Origin: Stachybotrys elegans
Taxonomy: Eukaryota; Ascomycota; Sordariomycetes; Hypocreales; Stachybotryaceae
Length of the DNA stretch: 64,000 bases
Reading direction: 5' to 3'
Assembly: GCA_020746835.1 (NCBI GenBank)
Contig: JAGPNK010000016.1
Span: 124,001-188,000, forward strand
In this document: positions 1-10,350 of the stretch, in pieces
Position numbering within the stretch: position 1 is the stretch's first letter
Layout: each line of letters begins with the position of its first letter
The notes under the pieces: model-generated
Database searches by the model: none
What the model was told of the DNA's origin: nothing
Seen by the model: the letters and a program-made list of their open reading frames with translations, nothing else
Position numbers and translations under genes: made by a program

Positions 1-1053
1 GCAGTGCATCAGACCTGTCTGAAATCGCTGACAACATGCTGATTGGGATCTCAGGTGATTGGGGAACCGCTTCACCTTGATAAAATGGCGTGGATGCATT
101 GAGAACAGCATGTCCAATGTCAATCCTGAATCCAGAATTAGTGCCTGTATTGGGTTGTAAACTGGATGAATGTGGTAGCAATCCTACAGGGTAATCAGAT
201 GTGCTAGATAGCCGCCGAGGCTGAGATTACTGAGGCCTCCTTGTGCCTTCACCATCTGCTCTACCCCACGCTTATGGACCTGCGCTTCCTTCATGTGGTT
301 GTTCATAGCCTGCCCAGATTAGCTTCTCTAGCTTAAATTTCATCCGAAGGGCAATACCTCGTAGTGCCATAGGTACAAAGCCGCGGCAATGGACGTATCG
401 AGAACCTTTGCTGAGGATGATATCTGCTTTACTAGCGCTGATGTTACCTGGTGGCGATGGTAATTGGTTACCGGGCTGCTATTCTCCCTGCGAAGCATCT
501 CAAGGTGCGAGGATGCGGCAAAGAGTATAGCATGAAACATGCATGGATCGGAGAATGACGCTTGAATCCAATCTTGCTTCGAAAATGGGTGGTCCGTATC
601 GGGGTCTGATTGGACAAAACTTGGAAAACTCATATAACAGTCTAGCATCATGGTAAGTGTTCGGGTCTGGAAGGTAATGAAATCACGCCGCACATAACAT
701 ACAGTGATTTAGTAGGAACTCCATATACCACTGGGAAGGAATTGGATATCTGATGAGAGGACCAGATGGTGCCTGATTAAATGATGTGGGGGCTAGAAGT
801 GCGGATCTACACCCCATTTGTTGTATCCGAAACCGCAGTTCCCGGATCTCTTTTTGGGCTATGTTCTCTTTATAACGACATTTGACAAATTTGCTGTGAA
901 GGTCAGTCCTTGATAAGTTGGTGTAAGGCATCTTCGGGCAACTTACTTGGTGCATGTTGAACATGCAGGAAGCGCTCGATCGCATTTACGTTTCTGTACT
1001 TTGCAATAGTCACAAGCTTGGCGAATATAATTCTCGTTGTTATCGAAGCCCAT
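1..1053 (-). CDS. Zn2Cys6 fungal transcription factor, 3' end beyond the window
   Basis: This is a binuclear zinc cluster regulator of transcription; its targets are unknown. Exons on the minus strand are 1053-947, 893-703, 641-358, 309-188 and 125 to the edge, and every junction keeps phase. The start MGFDNNENYIRQ leads directly into the zinc cluster: CDYC, then KRKC, then ACSTC, and the last Cys (VKC) comes after the first intron. The spacing C-x2-C-x6-C-x6-C-x2-C-x6-C fits the GAL4-type class. The later exons carry the fungal-specific middle region, including a helix SQWYMEFLLNH and an ILFAASSHLEMLRRE segment typical of this family. The first intron splits the zinc cluster, which is common in fungal zinc cluster genes. 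The last exon visible is still open at position 1, so the C-terminus is missing only because the window ends. Nothing suggests decay. Confidence 0.85.
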
Positions 1054-1350
1054 GATTGTGAGATATTTCCTCATAGATAGATCTGGATTACAAGCTAGAT
1101 CCTATGTTAATTAAAGAAGGGAGCGGCCCGGGAAGTTATAGAATGAAAAGAGTTATGTTACGTAAAGCGAATAAGCGTAGACGGTTGATAAGGCTAGCTA
1201 AACCCCAAGTCTTCGCCTCTACTAAGCCTCAGCCCCAGCCTAAAATCTCACGTTGCTCATCTAATAAGTCACGCGCCCATCACGTTATGCTAAATGCCAT
1301 GCATGAATGAAGCCTCTGCAGCACCGCTTCATACTACATCCATATCCAGG

Positions 1351-2931
1351 CTAACGGCAGACGAATCCATGCTCTGAGATATTGCCCCCTCCCACAAATT
1401 GGGCAGTTTTTGGGTATGGGCAGATGGGGCGGTTGCCACTATGAGACCCCGATACTTTCGCTGCTAATTCAGTTGGTACTATCCCCTCCTCCACCCATCC
1501 GACAAGGGCTGCCAACGGATCAACCGGTACCGCTCCAAGCGACGCGTTTCCCGCACAGTGGTCGACACCGGGAGCCAAGAATAGGCGGAAAAAGTCGTCC
1601 ACCTCCGCTGGCCCTCCCATTATACGCTCCACCCGATTACGGAAGTCAATTGTTCCTTTGGGGAAAATGATCTGATCAGACAAACCATGCCACATGAGCA
1701 GCTTCCCTCCAGCGTTCTTGAACGCGGAAAGGTTGGCCTGTTCAGTACCGATGATGTTGCTATATTCCGTCTGAGACTGATTGACAAGACGCTGAAACTC
1801 TGTGTAAGTGATCGAGGCCACATCGTATCCGGGGTTTTTGACAAGAAAGTATCGAATCCATGCGTCGTTGACGAAGAAGGGGTTGCCTATGCGATGGCCA
1901 CTGGTGATAGTAGTATTCGCCAACGTATCCAACGCAGCGCCAACATTCAGTCCAAACCAAATCTGCCTCCCCATGGAGTCATATGGACCTTGTAAGATTT
2001 TCTGGATCACCCTAGCGACGGGCTCAGTAATAGTAGTCTTGCAACCATCGCACGTGATGCGTCGTCCGACAAGGCTGTAGGGATCAAAGTGACAGGTGTC
2101 TGGGTCGTTGATTATGCCATCAGATACACCGTCTAGAGCATCACACTCTGCAATTGCGGCGTCGACAAATGCTCTCAATTCGCACTGCGATGGGAAAGAA
2201 TTTTCCTCATGCATGACCACCTGGGGCCATTGCTCAGCAACCACATACGTATCCCAATTGATCGCTGGGGCGCCTGCCAGAACTCCATTGAACAGTTCCG
2301 GGTAGTTTTGAACAGCAACCACTGCTTGTCGTCCTCCAGTAGAGCAGCCGTTCCAGTATGAGTAGTCTGGTTTCTTTCCGTAAAACTGCTCGGTCAAGCT
2401 TTTTCCCACCAAAGCCATATCGTGTATCGATCGATAAGCAAAATTTCTGAGCGCATCTTGATCAAGGGAGCCATCTTCTGATAAAGCCCAGGCTTCGGGA
2501 GATATGGGGTTTAAGCTGAGACCGCCGTCGGTAGAAGCGGATGAATAGCCCTCCTTCGCAGAAGGCCCAATAGTTAGGTCCAATAAGCCCGCCGTGTATC
2601 CTGACCCGCCAGTTGCTTGAAACCTTCCGTTCCAGTTGTCCAATGGCATCCAGACCTTGACAAGAACATGATCTTTGGCACCAGGGTGCTGCAAAATCAC
2701 ATTTACCGCGCAGACATTAAGATCTACCACCGGAGTGCCGAGGAATGGTGGCGCAGCTGGGACGGTGTAGTGTTTCAACTCCGTGCTGTTGAGGGATATC
2801 ACCTCTGCTCCGGGAATCTGTGGCGACTTGAGATGCTCACACGAGATTTTCGGAGCCCTTTGACTTGCCTCACAAGCCACGGCGATTAATAAGAGAAGCC
2901 CTCCAAGAAACGACATAAAGTGAATCGTCAT
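1351..2931 (-). CDS. secreted tannase/feruloyl esterase family protein
   Basis: This is a serine esterase of the tannase/feruloyl esterase family, which removes phenolic acid esters from plant polymers outside the cell. It is a single exon of 526 residues, normal for the family. The chosen ATG gives a signal peptide (MTIHFMSFLGGLLLLIAVAC); a second ATG five codons later would also work. The nucleophile Ser lies in GCSTGGR, the catalytic Asp in GLSDQI and the catalytic His in GVDHC. The Cys next to the Ser and the Cys next to the His form the CS-D-HC disulfide arrangement that is diagnostic of this family. Several NxT/NxS sites suggest glycosylation. Exact substrate (tannin, ferulate or related) cannot be told from sequence. 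The gene stands alone, head-to-tail with the zinc cluster gene on the same strand. Confidence 0.92.
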   Translation of the reverse strand: MTIHFMSFLGGLLLLIAVACEASQRAPKISCEHLKSPQIPGAEVISLNSTELKHYTVPAAPPFLGTPVVDLNVCAVNVILQHPGAKDHVLVKVWMPLDNWNGRFQATGGSGYTAGLLDLTIGPSAKEGYSSASTDGGLSLNPISPEAWALSEDGSLDQDALRNFAYRSIHDMALVGKSLTEQFYGKKPDYSYWNGCSTGGRQAVVAVQNYPELFNGVLAGAPAINWDTYVVAEQWPQVVMHEENSFPSQCELRAFVDAAIAECDALDGVSDGIINDPDTCHFDPYSLVGRRITCDGCKTTITEPVARVIQKILQGPYDSMGRQIWFGLNVGAALDTLANTTITSGHRIGNPFFVNDAWIRYFLVKNPGYDVASITYTEFQRLVNQSQTEYSNIIGTEQANLSAFKNAGGKLLMWHGLSDQIIFPKGTIDFRNRVERIMGGPAEVDDFFRLFLAPGVDHCAGNASLGAVPVDPLAALVGWVEEGIVPTELAAKVSGSHSGNRPICPYPKTAQFVGGGNISEHGFVCR

Positions 2932-3258
2932 CGTGAGCAATGAAGGTTAGGTTTCAACACAATGTAATAGAGAGCGGACTTGTCTCACATAAAGATGCGT
3001 CTTGAAATAAAAGAATATTTGGTACATTTGCAGGCTCAGCTACTTGCCCGGATCTTGTATTATATTTTATACCACAGAAGCTTTCTGCTTATAGACGAAA
3101 ACGGCCTAAAGCGGACAGCATGAAAACTCACTATGCGGAGAGGTTCCGTTCCTAGTCCATGCAGTTTAAGTAATTACAAACCCTTATCTTTATGACAAAA
3201 AAGCTTGCTTGACCCTTATGAGGTAGTAGCATTCTGCTTTACGAGTTTCGAAGACATG

Positions 3259-3440
3259 ATGCGGCCCCACTCCGTTATGAGGCTGCGCCTACAATATCTC
3301 GAACCAGTAATGGTGGCCGAGCCCAGAACGCTTATTGGTGTCAATTATAGCTTCGGTTAATATGTATGCAGCTTACTCATATTATGAGTAAGCTACCTAC
3401 ACAACAAGTGTCATTAATCAGGTGCGGCCCCACTCCGACA
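3259..3440. repeat. direct repeat pair and palindrome in decayed DNA
   Basis: The 15-mer TGCGGCCCCACTCCG occurs twice in the same orientation, near 3259 and 3422. Between them, 3371-3395 is a near-perfect palindrome (AGCTTACTCATA, one base, then its reverse complement). The GTGGGGCCGCA-type end resembles Tc1/mariner-class terminal sequences in general, but I cannot identify an element. The short coding-like stretch at 3486-3692 just downstream is rich in Lys and Glu and may be a transposase remnant; this is a guess. Confidence 0.4.
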
Positions 3441-3735
3441 TAATGCCAATAATATAGAAGTCATGAACTGATATCTTCGCAGGCTTTGGATCAGCCACAC
3501 GTTAGAAGGGAAGAGAGGGTTTCAGAGGAAGTTTGGGTACAACTGCAGGCTGACAAAAAGCAAGCCTTAGAGCGCAAGGTACAAGGAGAAGCTGAGCAAA
3601 AAGAAGAGCAAGTTCAAGAGATGTTAAAGCTTCAGGAAGATGCGAGGCGGGATTTAATTGGATTAAACAGGATCAAGGCTATCGCTGTGTAGGAGGCTTG
3701 CATTTTGTAAGTTATGACGATCTCTAATTAATACA

Positions 3736-3797
3736 TATGGGATTTCCTGTTCGTGTGTCCCAATGGCATACAGATCAGCGACTTTGAGGAGGCCCCA
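3736..3797 (+). repeat. dispersed repeat family R60, copy 1
   Basis: About 60 bp beginning TATGGGATTTCCTGTTCG and running through CAGCGACTTTGAGGAGG. Related copies are at 41341-41431 (minus), 45434-45513 (minus) and 59551-59600 (plus). The conserved core is GGGATTTCC, then GTTCGTGTG, then CCCAA, then CCAGCGACTT. Origin unknown. Confidence 0.7.
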
Positions 3798-5379
3798 TCT
3801 GGCGATTTGGGTCACATTCAGCCGTTTTATGAAGACAAGACGACCTCCTGCACAGAAAGACTCGGGGGAGGATGGGAGTTCGGCCGGGGACCTCGATATG
3901 GCCTCATCACCTCGACTAAGTCCTCCGGAACACCCCTTCTCGCGGCAACTTTGACCGCGTCACTCGCCGAGGCCTTGTACGTTGGACACCCGATGCCACG
4001 GCGGCCCTACCATCGACGAGATGGATCGCAGGGATATAGATGACACCTTCCGCGCTCCAGTACACCCGTCCGATCCAAGCGATTCAGAGAACCATGGAGA
4101 GTCTTCTGGAGAGGACAATTCCCCTTCCTGGTCTTGGGGCTACTCGTTGCTTCCACCAAGTCAACCGCCCCGGGAGGAAGCCAGCCCAAAAGATCATATC
4201 GTCTGTAGGTATAACACCCGAGGCGCCTTGAGCCAAGAAGTTATTCACCGCCGCGTCTACTTCCAGAATATCGTCTGCCCAGAAGCCTGCTTCTGCCACC
4301 GTTGGTCTTGGGGTGTCATTAGCCCAACGAACCATACCAACTTTCCTGCCTATCCTGAAGGAACTCCTCGACAAGACGGGCCAGCTTCGACCCCAGGAGA
4401 CTTCCCAACTACAGGAGCGTGCCAACCGTGGCCTCCCCATAACGACACCACCCTCGACCGAAGGAGGCGCAGCTTCTTTCATTCTACTCTCGATTCAGGC
4501 CGAGTAGAAATAGACGCCTACTCGGCATACTTGTGCATAGGATTTCCCTCATCGGTTCAGTTTTGAGTGCCTTGAGGAGCACCGGCGAACTGCAGCGGGA
4601 AGCTAGGATCGTTCAAGTCTTGCAGGGGGACGTGTAGACGTAGCCATGCACATTAGGACACGATGATGGGTGTTGGTCGCAATTGGATCGGGAAAGCGAC
4701 TGTCTACATCATCCTCTTGGGCACAGATAATGTATGGGGGAAGAGCAGATAAATGAAGACTGGAACAATACAGGCTGGTGAGCCCTTGGGTCGGATTGGC
4801 ACCGATGAGATGGAGTTCTGCCTGGTTATTTACAGGTGGCATGTATGAATAAAATATTTTACTGTACTAGAACTGCAGAATTCCACGATAAATTTACCGT
4901 AATCGTGTCCCTTTCCCTTTTCATGTTTCGTTATTAGCCTTTGTTTGTTAGCCTCCAATGATGGAAGGCACACCCTAGTTTGTAAGAAACCCCGCCATCG
5001 CGGTTCCTTCAAGCAATTTTCCCCTCCTACTTCAGCTCCCCACCAACCTTGCGATATCACATTAACGTTACCAGCTGCCTGCTGTTCGACCGAGTCCTCC
5101 CTGCCGAGCAAAGTATACGATCGTCGTCAACCTTATTTCTCAGGCTTGGCCTCCGCCGTTGGTTCTCGCCCGTCACCGCACACGATTCACCGTACGAGCG
5201 CCATACGAGACGAGCTCTCAAGGAGCTTCGAAGCCCCGCGACCACGAACAGAGCCTCACGAGTCACCCGCACGAGATCTGCAGCCCGTCGCGTTCCATCA
5301 GCCGAGAATAAAGGGCTCTCCCCGCGCACATCGATCGAGCAGACACACCGTAGACGAGCCGACCGACACTTTCTCCACG
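3798..5379. other. intergenic, decayed coding-like DNA and DCN1 promoter
   Basis: Between 3982 and 4566 several frames stay open for 60-190 codons on both strands, but none has a recognisable domain and the composition is Pro/Ser/Thr-rich, so I do not call a gene. From about 4880 the DNA becomes pyrimidine-rich and leads into the DCN1 start at 5380; this part is presumably its promoter and 5' UTR. Confidence 0.4.
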
Positions 5380-7535
5380 ATGCCTCCGGCGTTGACCTCC
5401 CACCAGAAGGGTCTCGTCACCCAGTTCATGCAGCTCACAGGAACGACGGAAAGAATCGCTGGTAGGGTACGTTTGCATCTCGCTGTCCCAAACCCAACCG
5501 TGACCCCGCTCCCACGAAAGTCTTGGGATGCTCGTCGCGTGACTGCTGCCTGCAATCCAACGAGCGGGCGCCTGCGCTTGCGCTTCACTTGTGGCAGGCC
5601 TGTGCATCATCAGCCGATCTGCGCGGTGTATAGTGCAACGTGGGCATGCAGCTTCTGCGGCAGGCAGCAGCATAGCGACGCGCACAAACCATGACTTCCA
5701 TGGCCCATACTCTGACGCTGGCTACTCCCCACATCTGTCGCTGTAATAGTTGGGTGGGATCTGGGGATTTGCTAGGCTAAGGCTAACATGGAAATAGTTT
5801 CTGCGAATGACGGGCTTCAAGATGAACGAGGCGGTCGATGCGTAAGTGCAAATCTCCTTGTGTCTTGGTTGCATTGTGTCCGGTTCAGATCCTTGTTCCG
5901 TCCCGCGATCCCCTCTTCCCCTCAGCTTCGGCACACGCCCGCATCCGCGCCCGCCGTGCTGCTCAAATCGGACCTCCCACGGCGCTACTCGGGTAATTCT
6001 TCATGCTCTGCACTCCTCGCCTAGGCTGCTGCGTCGCTCGCTACGCCTGCTGTGCTACCTTATCAGGCGGGCAGCTCGGTGCTGCTGCGGTGCTTGTGGT
6101 GCCGGTGGGGGCCGGCTAGTCTGCCCAGCCCGTGGTATGCCTCCAGCCATCAGAGTACGGCCGAGAGGCGCCGAGCACGTCGATGACTCTGAAACAAACA
6201 GGCCGCATGTCTTACCCTTTTGCCTAAAACCGGTCTGGCCTTTCCGAATATCACTCAAGTGCCGATGGGTCTGACGGGATTGGGAATGATGGGCTCCTTC
6301 TCCTCTGCCTACGAATACGGCTACTTGGTTCCTCATCCCCCAGCCTCCCGCACCCTCCCGCCATTGTGCGCTCCGCCTCATCGGGTTGACCCTCCTCCAT
6401 GATCGCTCCCTCGATGGTGCCTCGTTCATCCTAGAGCCGCCTAGACCTTTCTGGGCTCCCACTTGATTCCTTTCATTCGTCGCACAATGGTTTGGAACGG
6501 AGTCAGGCAGCATCTTTCCACCAAGGTCATCACCATCCTCAGCTCTTCCAAGAAGGTGGCCAAAAATGGCATCAGTGGTTCCGGCAAGGACCGTTCCGCA
6601 CGGTACATCTTTTCTCAGCCAGACGGTCGCATCCGTACCCATCTGCCGAGTGGCAGCACACCAAGACACAGTGCAATCTTTGACGCGTGTGCTACCCGTC
6701 GAGACTAATGTGTGAACTCTAGGTTCTACTCATCCGGATTGGAAACCCCCGGGGGGCCTTCGCCTCTGGACGGCCAACTGACGACGCTATTTGACTCGTT
6801 ACGCGGTATGCGCTTCACCGCAATACCAGGCTCAACCACTGACCAGCACTTCAGATGATACCAGAGATGGCAAGGATCAGATCGAGCTGGAATCCACCAT
6901 GGAATACTTCAAAAAGCTCAACGTCTCCCTCGAGAATGCCGAGTTCTTCGTCGTCCAAGAGCTGGTGCAAGCACCTAGCATAGGTGAAATTAACCGAAAG
7001 GGATATGTCAATGGATGGAATTCGGCTGGGTAAGTTGCGCTACCCCACTACAATCACGACCGATCGCCAAGCCTGACACTGCATGCCTAGGGTCGGTGCC
7101 TCGCACGAGGAACATGCTGCGCATGTCCATGCTCTAATCAAAGACCTGTCAAGAGATGCCGCGCTGTTCAAGAAGGTCTACAGATACGCCTTCATCACCG
7201 GCCGCGAGCGCGAACAGAAGTCGTTGAGCCTTGAAAACGCCCTGGCCTTTTGGGAAAGTCTCTTCTCGGCGCCTGGCATGGAGTGGAAGACGAGGAGCAA
7301 CGACTGGATTGGCCTGTGGAAGCAGTTCCTGTCGGAGAAGTGGACCAGATCCGTCAACAAGGACATGTGGAACATGACTCTCGAGTTTGCCGTCAAGAGT
7401 CTCCAAGACGAAACCCTATCCTTTTGGAGCGAGGACGGTGCTTGGCCGAGTGTCATTGACGATTTTGTTGCCTGGTGCAGGCAAAGAGGCATCGGACATG
7501 CATCCGAATCAATGGAGGTCGACCCTGTCGAGTAG
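5380..7535 (+). CDS. dcn1: DCN1-like defective in cullin neddylation protein
   Basis: This protein is a scaffold-type E3 that helps load NEDD8/Rub1 onto cullins and so activates SCF-type ubiquitin ligases. Exons are 5380-5466, 5798-5841, 6723-6805, 6855-7029 and 7091-7535, giving 277 residues, the usual length. The first three exons build the N-terminal UBA-like domain (SHQKGLVTQFMQLTG, then FLRMTGFKMNEAVDAF). The rest is the potentiating neddylation domain, about residues 75-265, with the conserved EFAVKSLQDE and WPSVIDDFVAWCR segments that contact the cullin WHB domain. The start MPPALTS matches the family. Phase is kept at all four junctions. Intron 2 is 881 nt, far above the 45-65 nt usual in this window, yet its donor GTAAGT and acceptor CTCTAG join the frames exactly. 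The gene converges with the mitochondrial ribosomal protein gene. Confidence 0.95.
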
Positions 7536-7933
7536 GAAATGGACCGGCCACCGACGCCACGATGCTTGTGCAAGCACGACGTAGAATGCCCACTGCCCCT
7601 CAGACTGCGCCAATGCCACAAGCGAACACAGGACGGGGCTGAAGCATAGAACTGGGCTGACTAGATGCCTGGCGGCGACATTATGCTTTACGAATAACGA
7701 GGGGTCTATAGCATAGGAACTCATAGATGGAACATCATCTCCAGCGCTGGTTTAATACAATTTTGCAAAGACAATTGCCGTTCGCAGAAATGCGTAGTCT
7801 ATGTGCTCGTTTCCCTGCCCCCAATCACGAGGGTCGTTCCCTGACTTTAGTATACAGTGCATCAGTCGATGCCGCCTTGCATATTCTCCCAATTGTCGCA
7901 AGTCTGTCGTATCCTACATGGCCTGCCACGCCC
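7536..7933. other. convergent intergenic space
   Basis: About 400 bp between the 3' ends of the DCN1 gene and the bS6m gene. It presumably holds both 3' UTRs. I see no further gene or repeat. Confidence 0.6.
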
Positions 7934-8388
7934 TTAGACCTCGCCCACGGAGCCGTTCCACTTAGGGGCGCCGATGCGCGCAACCGTCTCGAGCTTGCCG
8001 TCGCCGAGCTTGACGTGTGCGGAGCGGATCATACGGGGCTCGAGCTTGAGGGTCGACCGGATCTCGTCGTGTATCTTGGTAGAGGCGTCGTAGCGCATGA
8101 CGAAGTAGTGGCCCTGGGTCTGCTTGACCTGGTGGACCGAAAGAGGGCGCGGCAGCGAGAAGATGCCCCAGTTGTTGATGCCGCGGACGACACCGCCGCC
8201 GCGAAGGACGAGCGTTCCGACGGTCGATGCGATTCTGCGGGAACTGCATTAGCTGTGGAGGCGATGGACTAGGGAGGAGAGCCGTACTCTTTTACCTCGG
8301 CGAGGCTGCCCGGTCGGACCTAAAAGCGTTAATGGGAGGAAGACTTGGGGCTGGGGGTACGTACAATGGCTATGAGTTCGTAGAGCAT
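7934..8388 (-). CDS. mrp17: mitochondrial small-subunit ribosomal protein bS6m (Mrp17)
   Basis: This is a structural protein of the mitochondrial small ribosomal subunit, homologous to bacterial S6. Exons are 8388-8365, 8319-8288 and 8234-7934, for 118 residues. The first exon has only 24 nt (MLYELIAI) and the second only 32 nt (VRPGSLAEVKE); both are needed to build the conserved S6 start. The third exon continues IASTVGTLVLRGGGVVRGIN and then NWGIFSLPRPL, the S6 beta-strand and loop region that binds rRNA and partner S18. Phase holds at both junctions, and the 45-nt and 53-nt introns have normal splice sites. The gene is convergent with DCN1 and tail-to-head with the NDUFAF6-like gene. Nothing is unusual apart from the two micro-exons. 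Confidence 0.93.
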
Positions 8389-8713
8389 GGCGACGACATC
8401 TGCGGATGGATTTGTTTGGGGAACGGGATGATGGTAAAAAAGTACGGCTTGATGGCAGGTCAATTTACCGGTGTTCTGCCGTGGTGAGTCGGTCAGCTCG
8501 GTGATCTCCACACACCGAATTTTACTTGATTCTCGAGAATCACCCAGATTGGTCTGTGCTCCCGAAGCCTAATTGAACAGTGGGAGTTCCTTCGCAAGGC
8601 GGAACTACGAAGGCTCGAAGACTAGACAGTGCTCAACTGAAACGATGCAGACAGGTTAATTAACCAAGGTAATATTGGAACAGTCTATTGATATTGTACA
8701 TGTTACAATGTTA
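8389..8713. promoter_or_regulatory. upstream region of the bS6m gene
   Basis: About 325 bp between the bS6m start and the 3' end of the NDUFAF6-like gene. It must hold the bS6m promoter and the neighbour's 3' UTR. I see no distinct element. Confidence 0.4.
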
Positions 8714-9846
8714 TTACAGCGTCTCTTTGGAGAGCGATTGCCATATCCTCCATGGCAGCCTCCAGCCGCCGCTCTTGACCGCGAAGGGATCAAAGTTTGC
8801 CTTTTCCAGGTTTTCTAGGTAGTGCGCAGCAGGGACTGCCTCGAGAAGAACACCAAAGCCGCGTCTGATGTCTCGCGCCGTGTCGCTCTCCTCGGGATAC
8901 ACGTGGTGGTCCTCGCCCTCGTGCTCAAAGTCGTGGCCGGGACCCTCGCCCGCCTGGAGCTTCTTGAGCATCTCCCTCGCCGTGATTAGATGGTCGTTTG
9001 CGCGCGTCGCGACCTTGAACACGGCGTCTTGCAGACCCGGTGCGTTTGGTCCTTGTCGGAAGACTTCCTCCTCCTTGACGCCCTCCTCTGCCATGACGTC
9101 GAGGGGCAGAAGTAAGGTTGGCTCGCGAGTGACGGGGGCTTCTACGCCTGAAGGGGTCTTGACGGGCTGAGGGGGCGCCGCGAGGATGGGAATGCCTCGG
9201 AGAACCGCTGCGATGCCGCATGCCTTGCCGATGTGGCTGGCCAGGTGGTCCACGTGCATCGACTTGAGAGGCATGGCGGCCAGCGTCGCATACATGAGGG
9301 TAGAGTACGTGTGCTCAGCGTAGTCCTCTAGCGCTGCCAGACTGGTAAACGGCCGGTTGTCCATAAATTTCTCCCTCGTCCGTATCAACCTCGAGATCCA
9401 GAACTTGACCGAGGTCTTGTCGCCGCCGCCACCCCTCTGCTCCAGCTCCTGGATCGCCTTGTGCAGCAGGATGCAGATTGGCTCGCGCGGGGGGCGCCCG
9501 GCAAAGGTGTTGTCGATGGACTCTTGCCAGAACTTCATGCGCATGGCGCCAATCGTGGGGTTGGAGACGAGCTCCGGCAGGCGCACGAGCTCGAGGTTCA
9601 GCGTTCGCAGGGCGGCGTAGGTGTCCTGGACAGGAGGGGGGACGAAGCGGCGGATGAGGTGCGCATCGTAGTCGCTGGATCTGTCGCGTTGTCAGAAATC
9701 GCCATCATGGATCGGGGAGGAACGGACTGAAGCTGGGTGAAGCAATAGCGCCGCGCGGACTCGACGTCGGCATCGGTCACGTAGGTGCGGCCTTTGGCCC
9801 GGACGAAAGTCCTCAGGCCATTGCTTAGGACTCGGGGTCGATGCAT
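8714..9846 (-). CDS. NDUFAF6-like complex I assembly factor (squalene/phytoene synthase fold)
   Basis: The protein has the squalene/phytoene synthase fold but belongs to the mitochondrial NDUFAF6 branch, which is needed for assembly of respiratory complex I rather than for terpene synthesis. Exons are 9846-9728 and 9680-8714, giving 361 residues; the 47-nt intron has the branch site CTGAC and keeps phase. The basic N-terminus (MHRPRVLSNGLRTFVRAKGR) fits a mitochondrial targeting sequence. It is followed by the motif ESARRYCFTQLQ and then SDYDAHLIRRFVPP and IGAMRMKFWQESID, the standard opening of this branch. The Asp-rich prenyl-diphosphate motifs of true synthases are not evident, which agrees with a non-enzymatic role. 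The gene is divergent from RAD5. Confidence 0.85.
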
Positions 9847-10350
9847 TGGTGATGGTTGGTAATTGGAAGTTGGGTGCGAAGGACTTGTAAAGCTTATCTT
9901 ATCTTATCGAGATAACGTACAATCTGAGTGCCGAGTAGAAACTTGCCAAGCTTGCTATGTCGTTTGTACGTTGGAAGTCTTCATATTGGATCCGATAATT
10001 ACACGCTGAAGCAGGAAGATCAAAGCGTGCATGCATCAGTGAATGTTTGCGTCATGATTAGCAAAGTCGTCGTATTCTGTGGTTCAGATCGATGGAGTCG
10101 CGGAACGTCTGCCAGACCTTGGATAGCACAAATGGATCAAGCAACATGAACAAAACCCCAATACTTTATCTCCCAATACTTTAACTCCCAATACAGATAA
10201 TCTAGTAGGTAAATTTGTATGCCAGCTGCAGAGCTCGCATAATGTGGGTGCCATTTACATCACGTGATTTCGTCTTTACGCGAGTCGCGTTTGCAAATCC
10301 GTCGCGTCTCCCCACCAAAGCTGTAGAGCTTGTACTCTACAACAGCCGGA
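9847..10350. promoter_or_regulatory. shared divergent promoter of the NDUFAF6-like gene and RAD5
   Basis: About 500 bp separate the two start codons, so both promoters must lie here. A short motif CCCAATACTTTA(A/T) is repeated two to three times at about 10156-10196. No clear TATA box is seen on either side. Confidence 0.55.

Noticed and set aside
3982..4566. A 194-codon gene upstream of DCN1
   Set aside because: It is Pro/Ser-rich, has no domain, and other frames in the same DNA are equally open.
5049..5694. Overlapping open frames of 90-249 codons around the DCN1 start
   Set aside because: They overlap the promoter, exon 1 and intron 1 of the DCN1 gene in other frames and show no conserved motif.
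8714..9846. A terpene (squalene/phytoene) synthase
   Set aside because: The fold is the same, but the N-terminal targeting sequence, the size and the lack of the Asp-rich motifs fit the complex I assembly branch.
10330..10350. Extending the RAD5 start seven codons upstream
   Set aside because: The frame is open there, but its first codon is TTG; the first ATG is at 10351.
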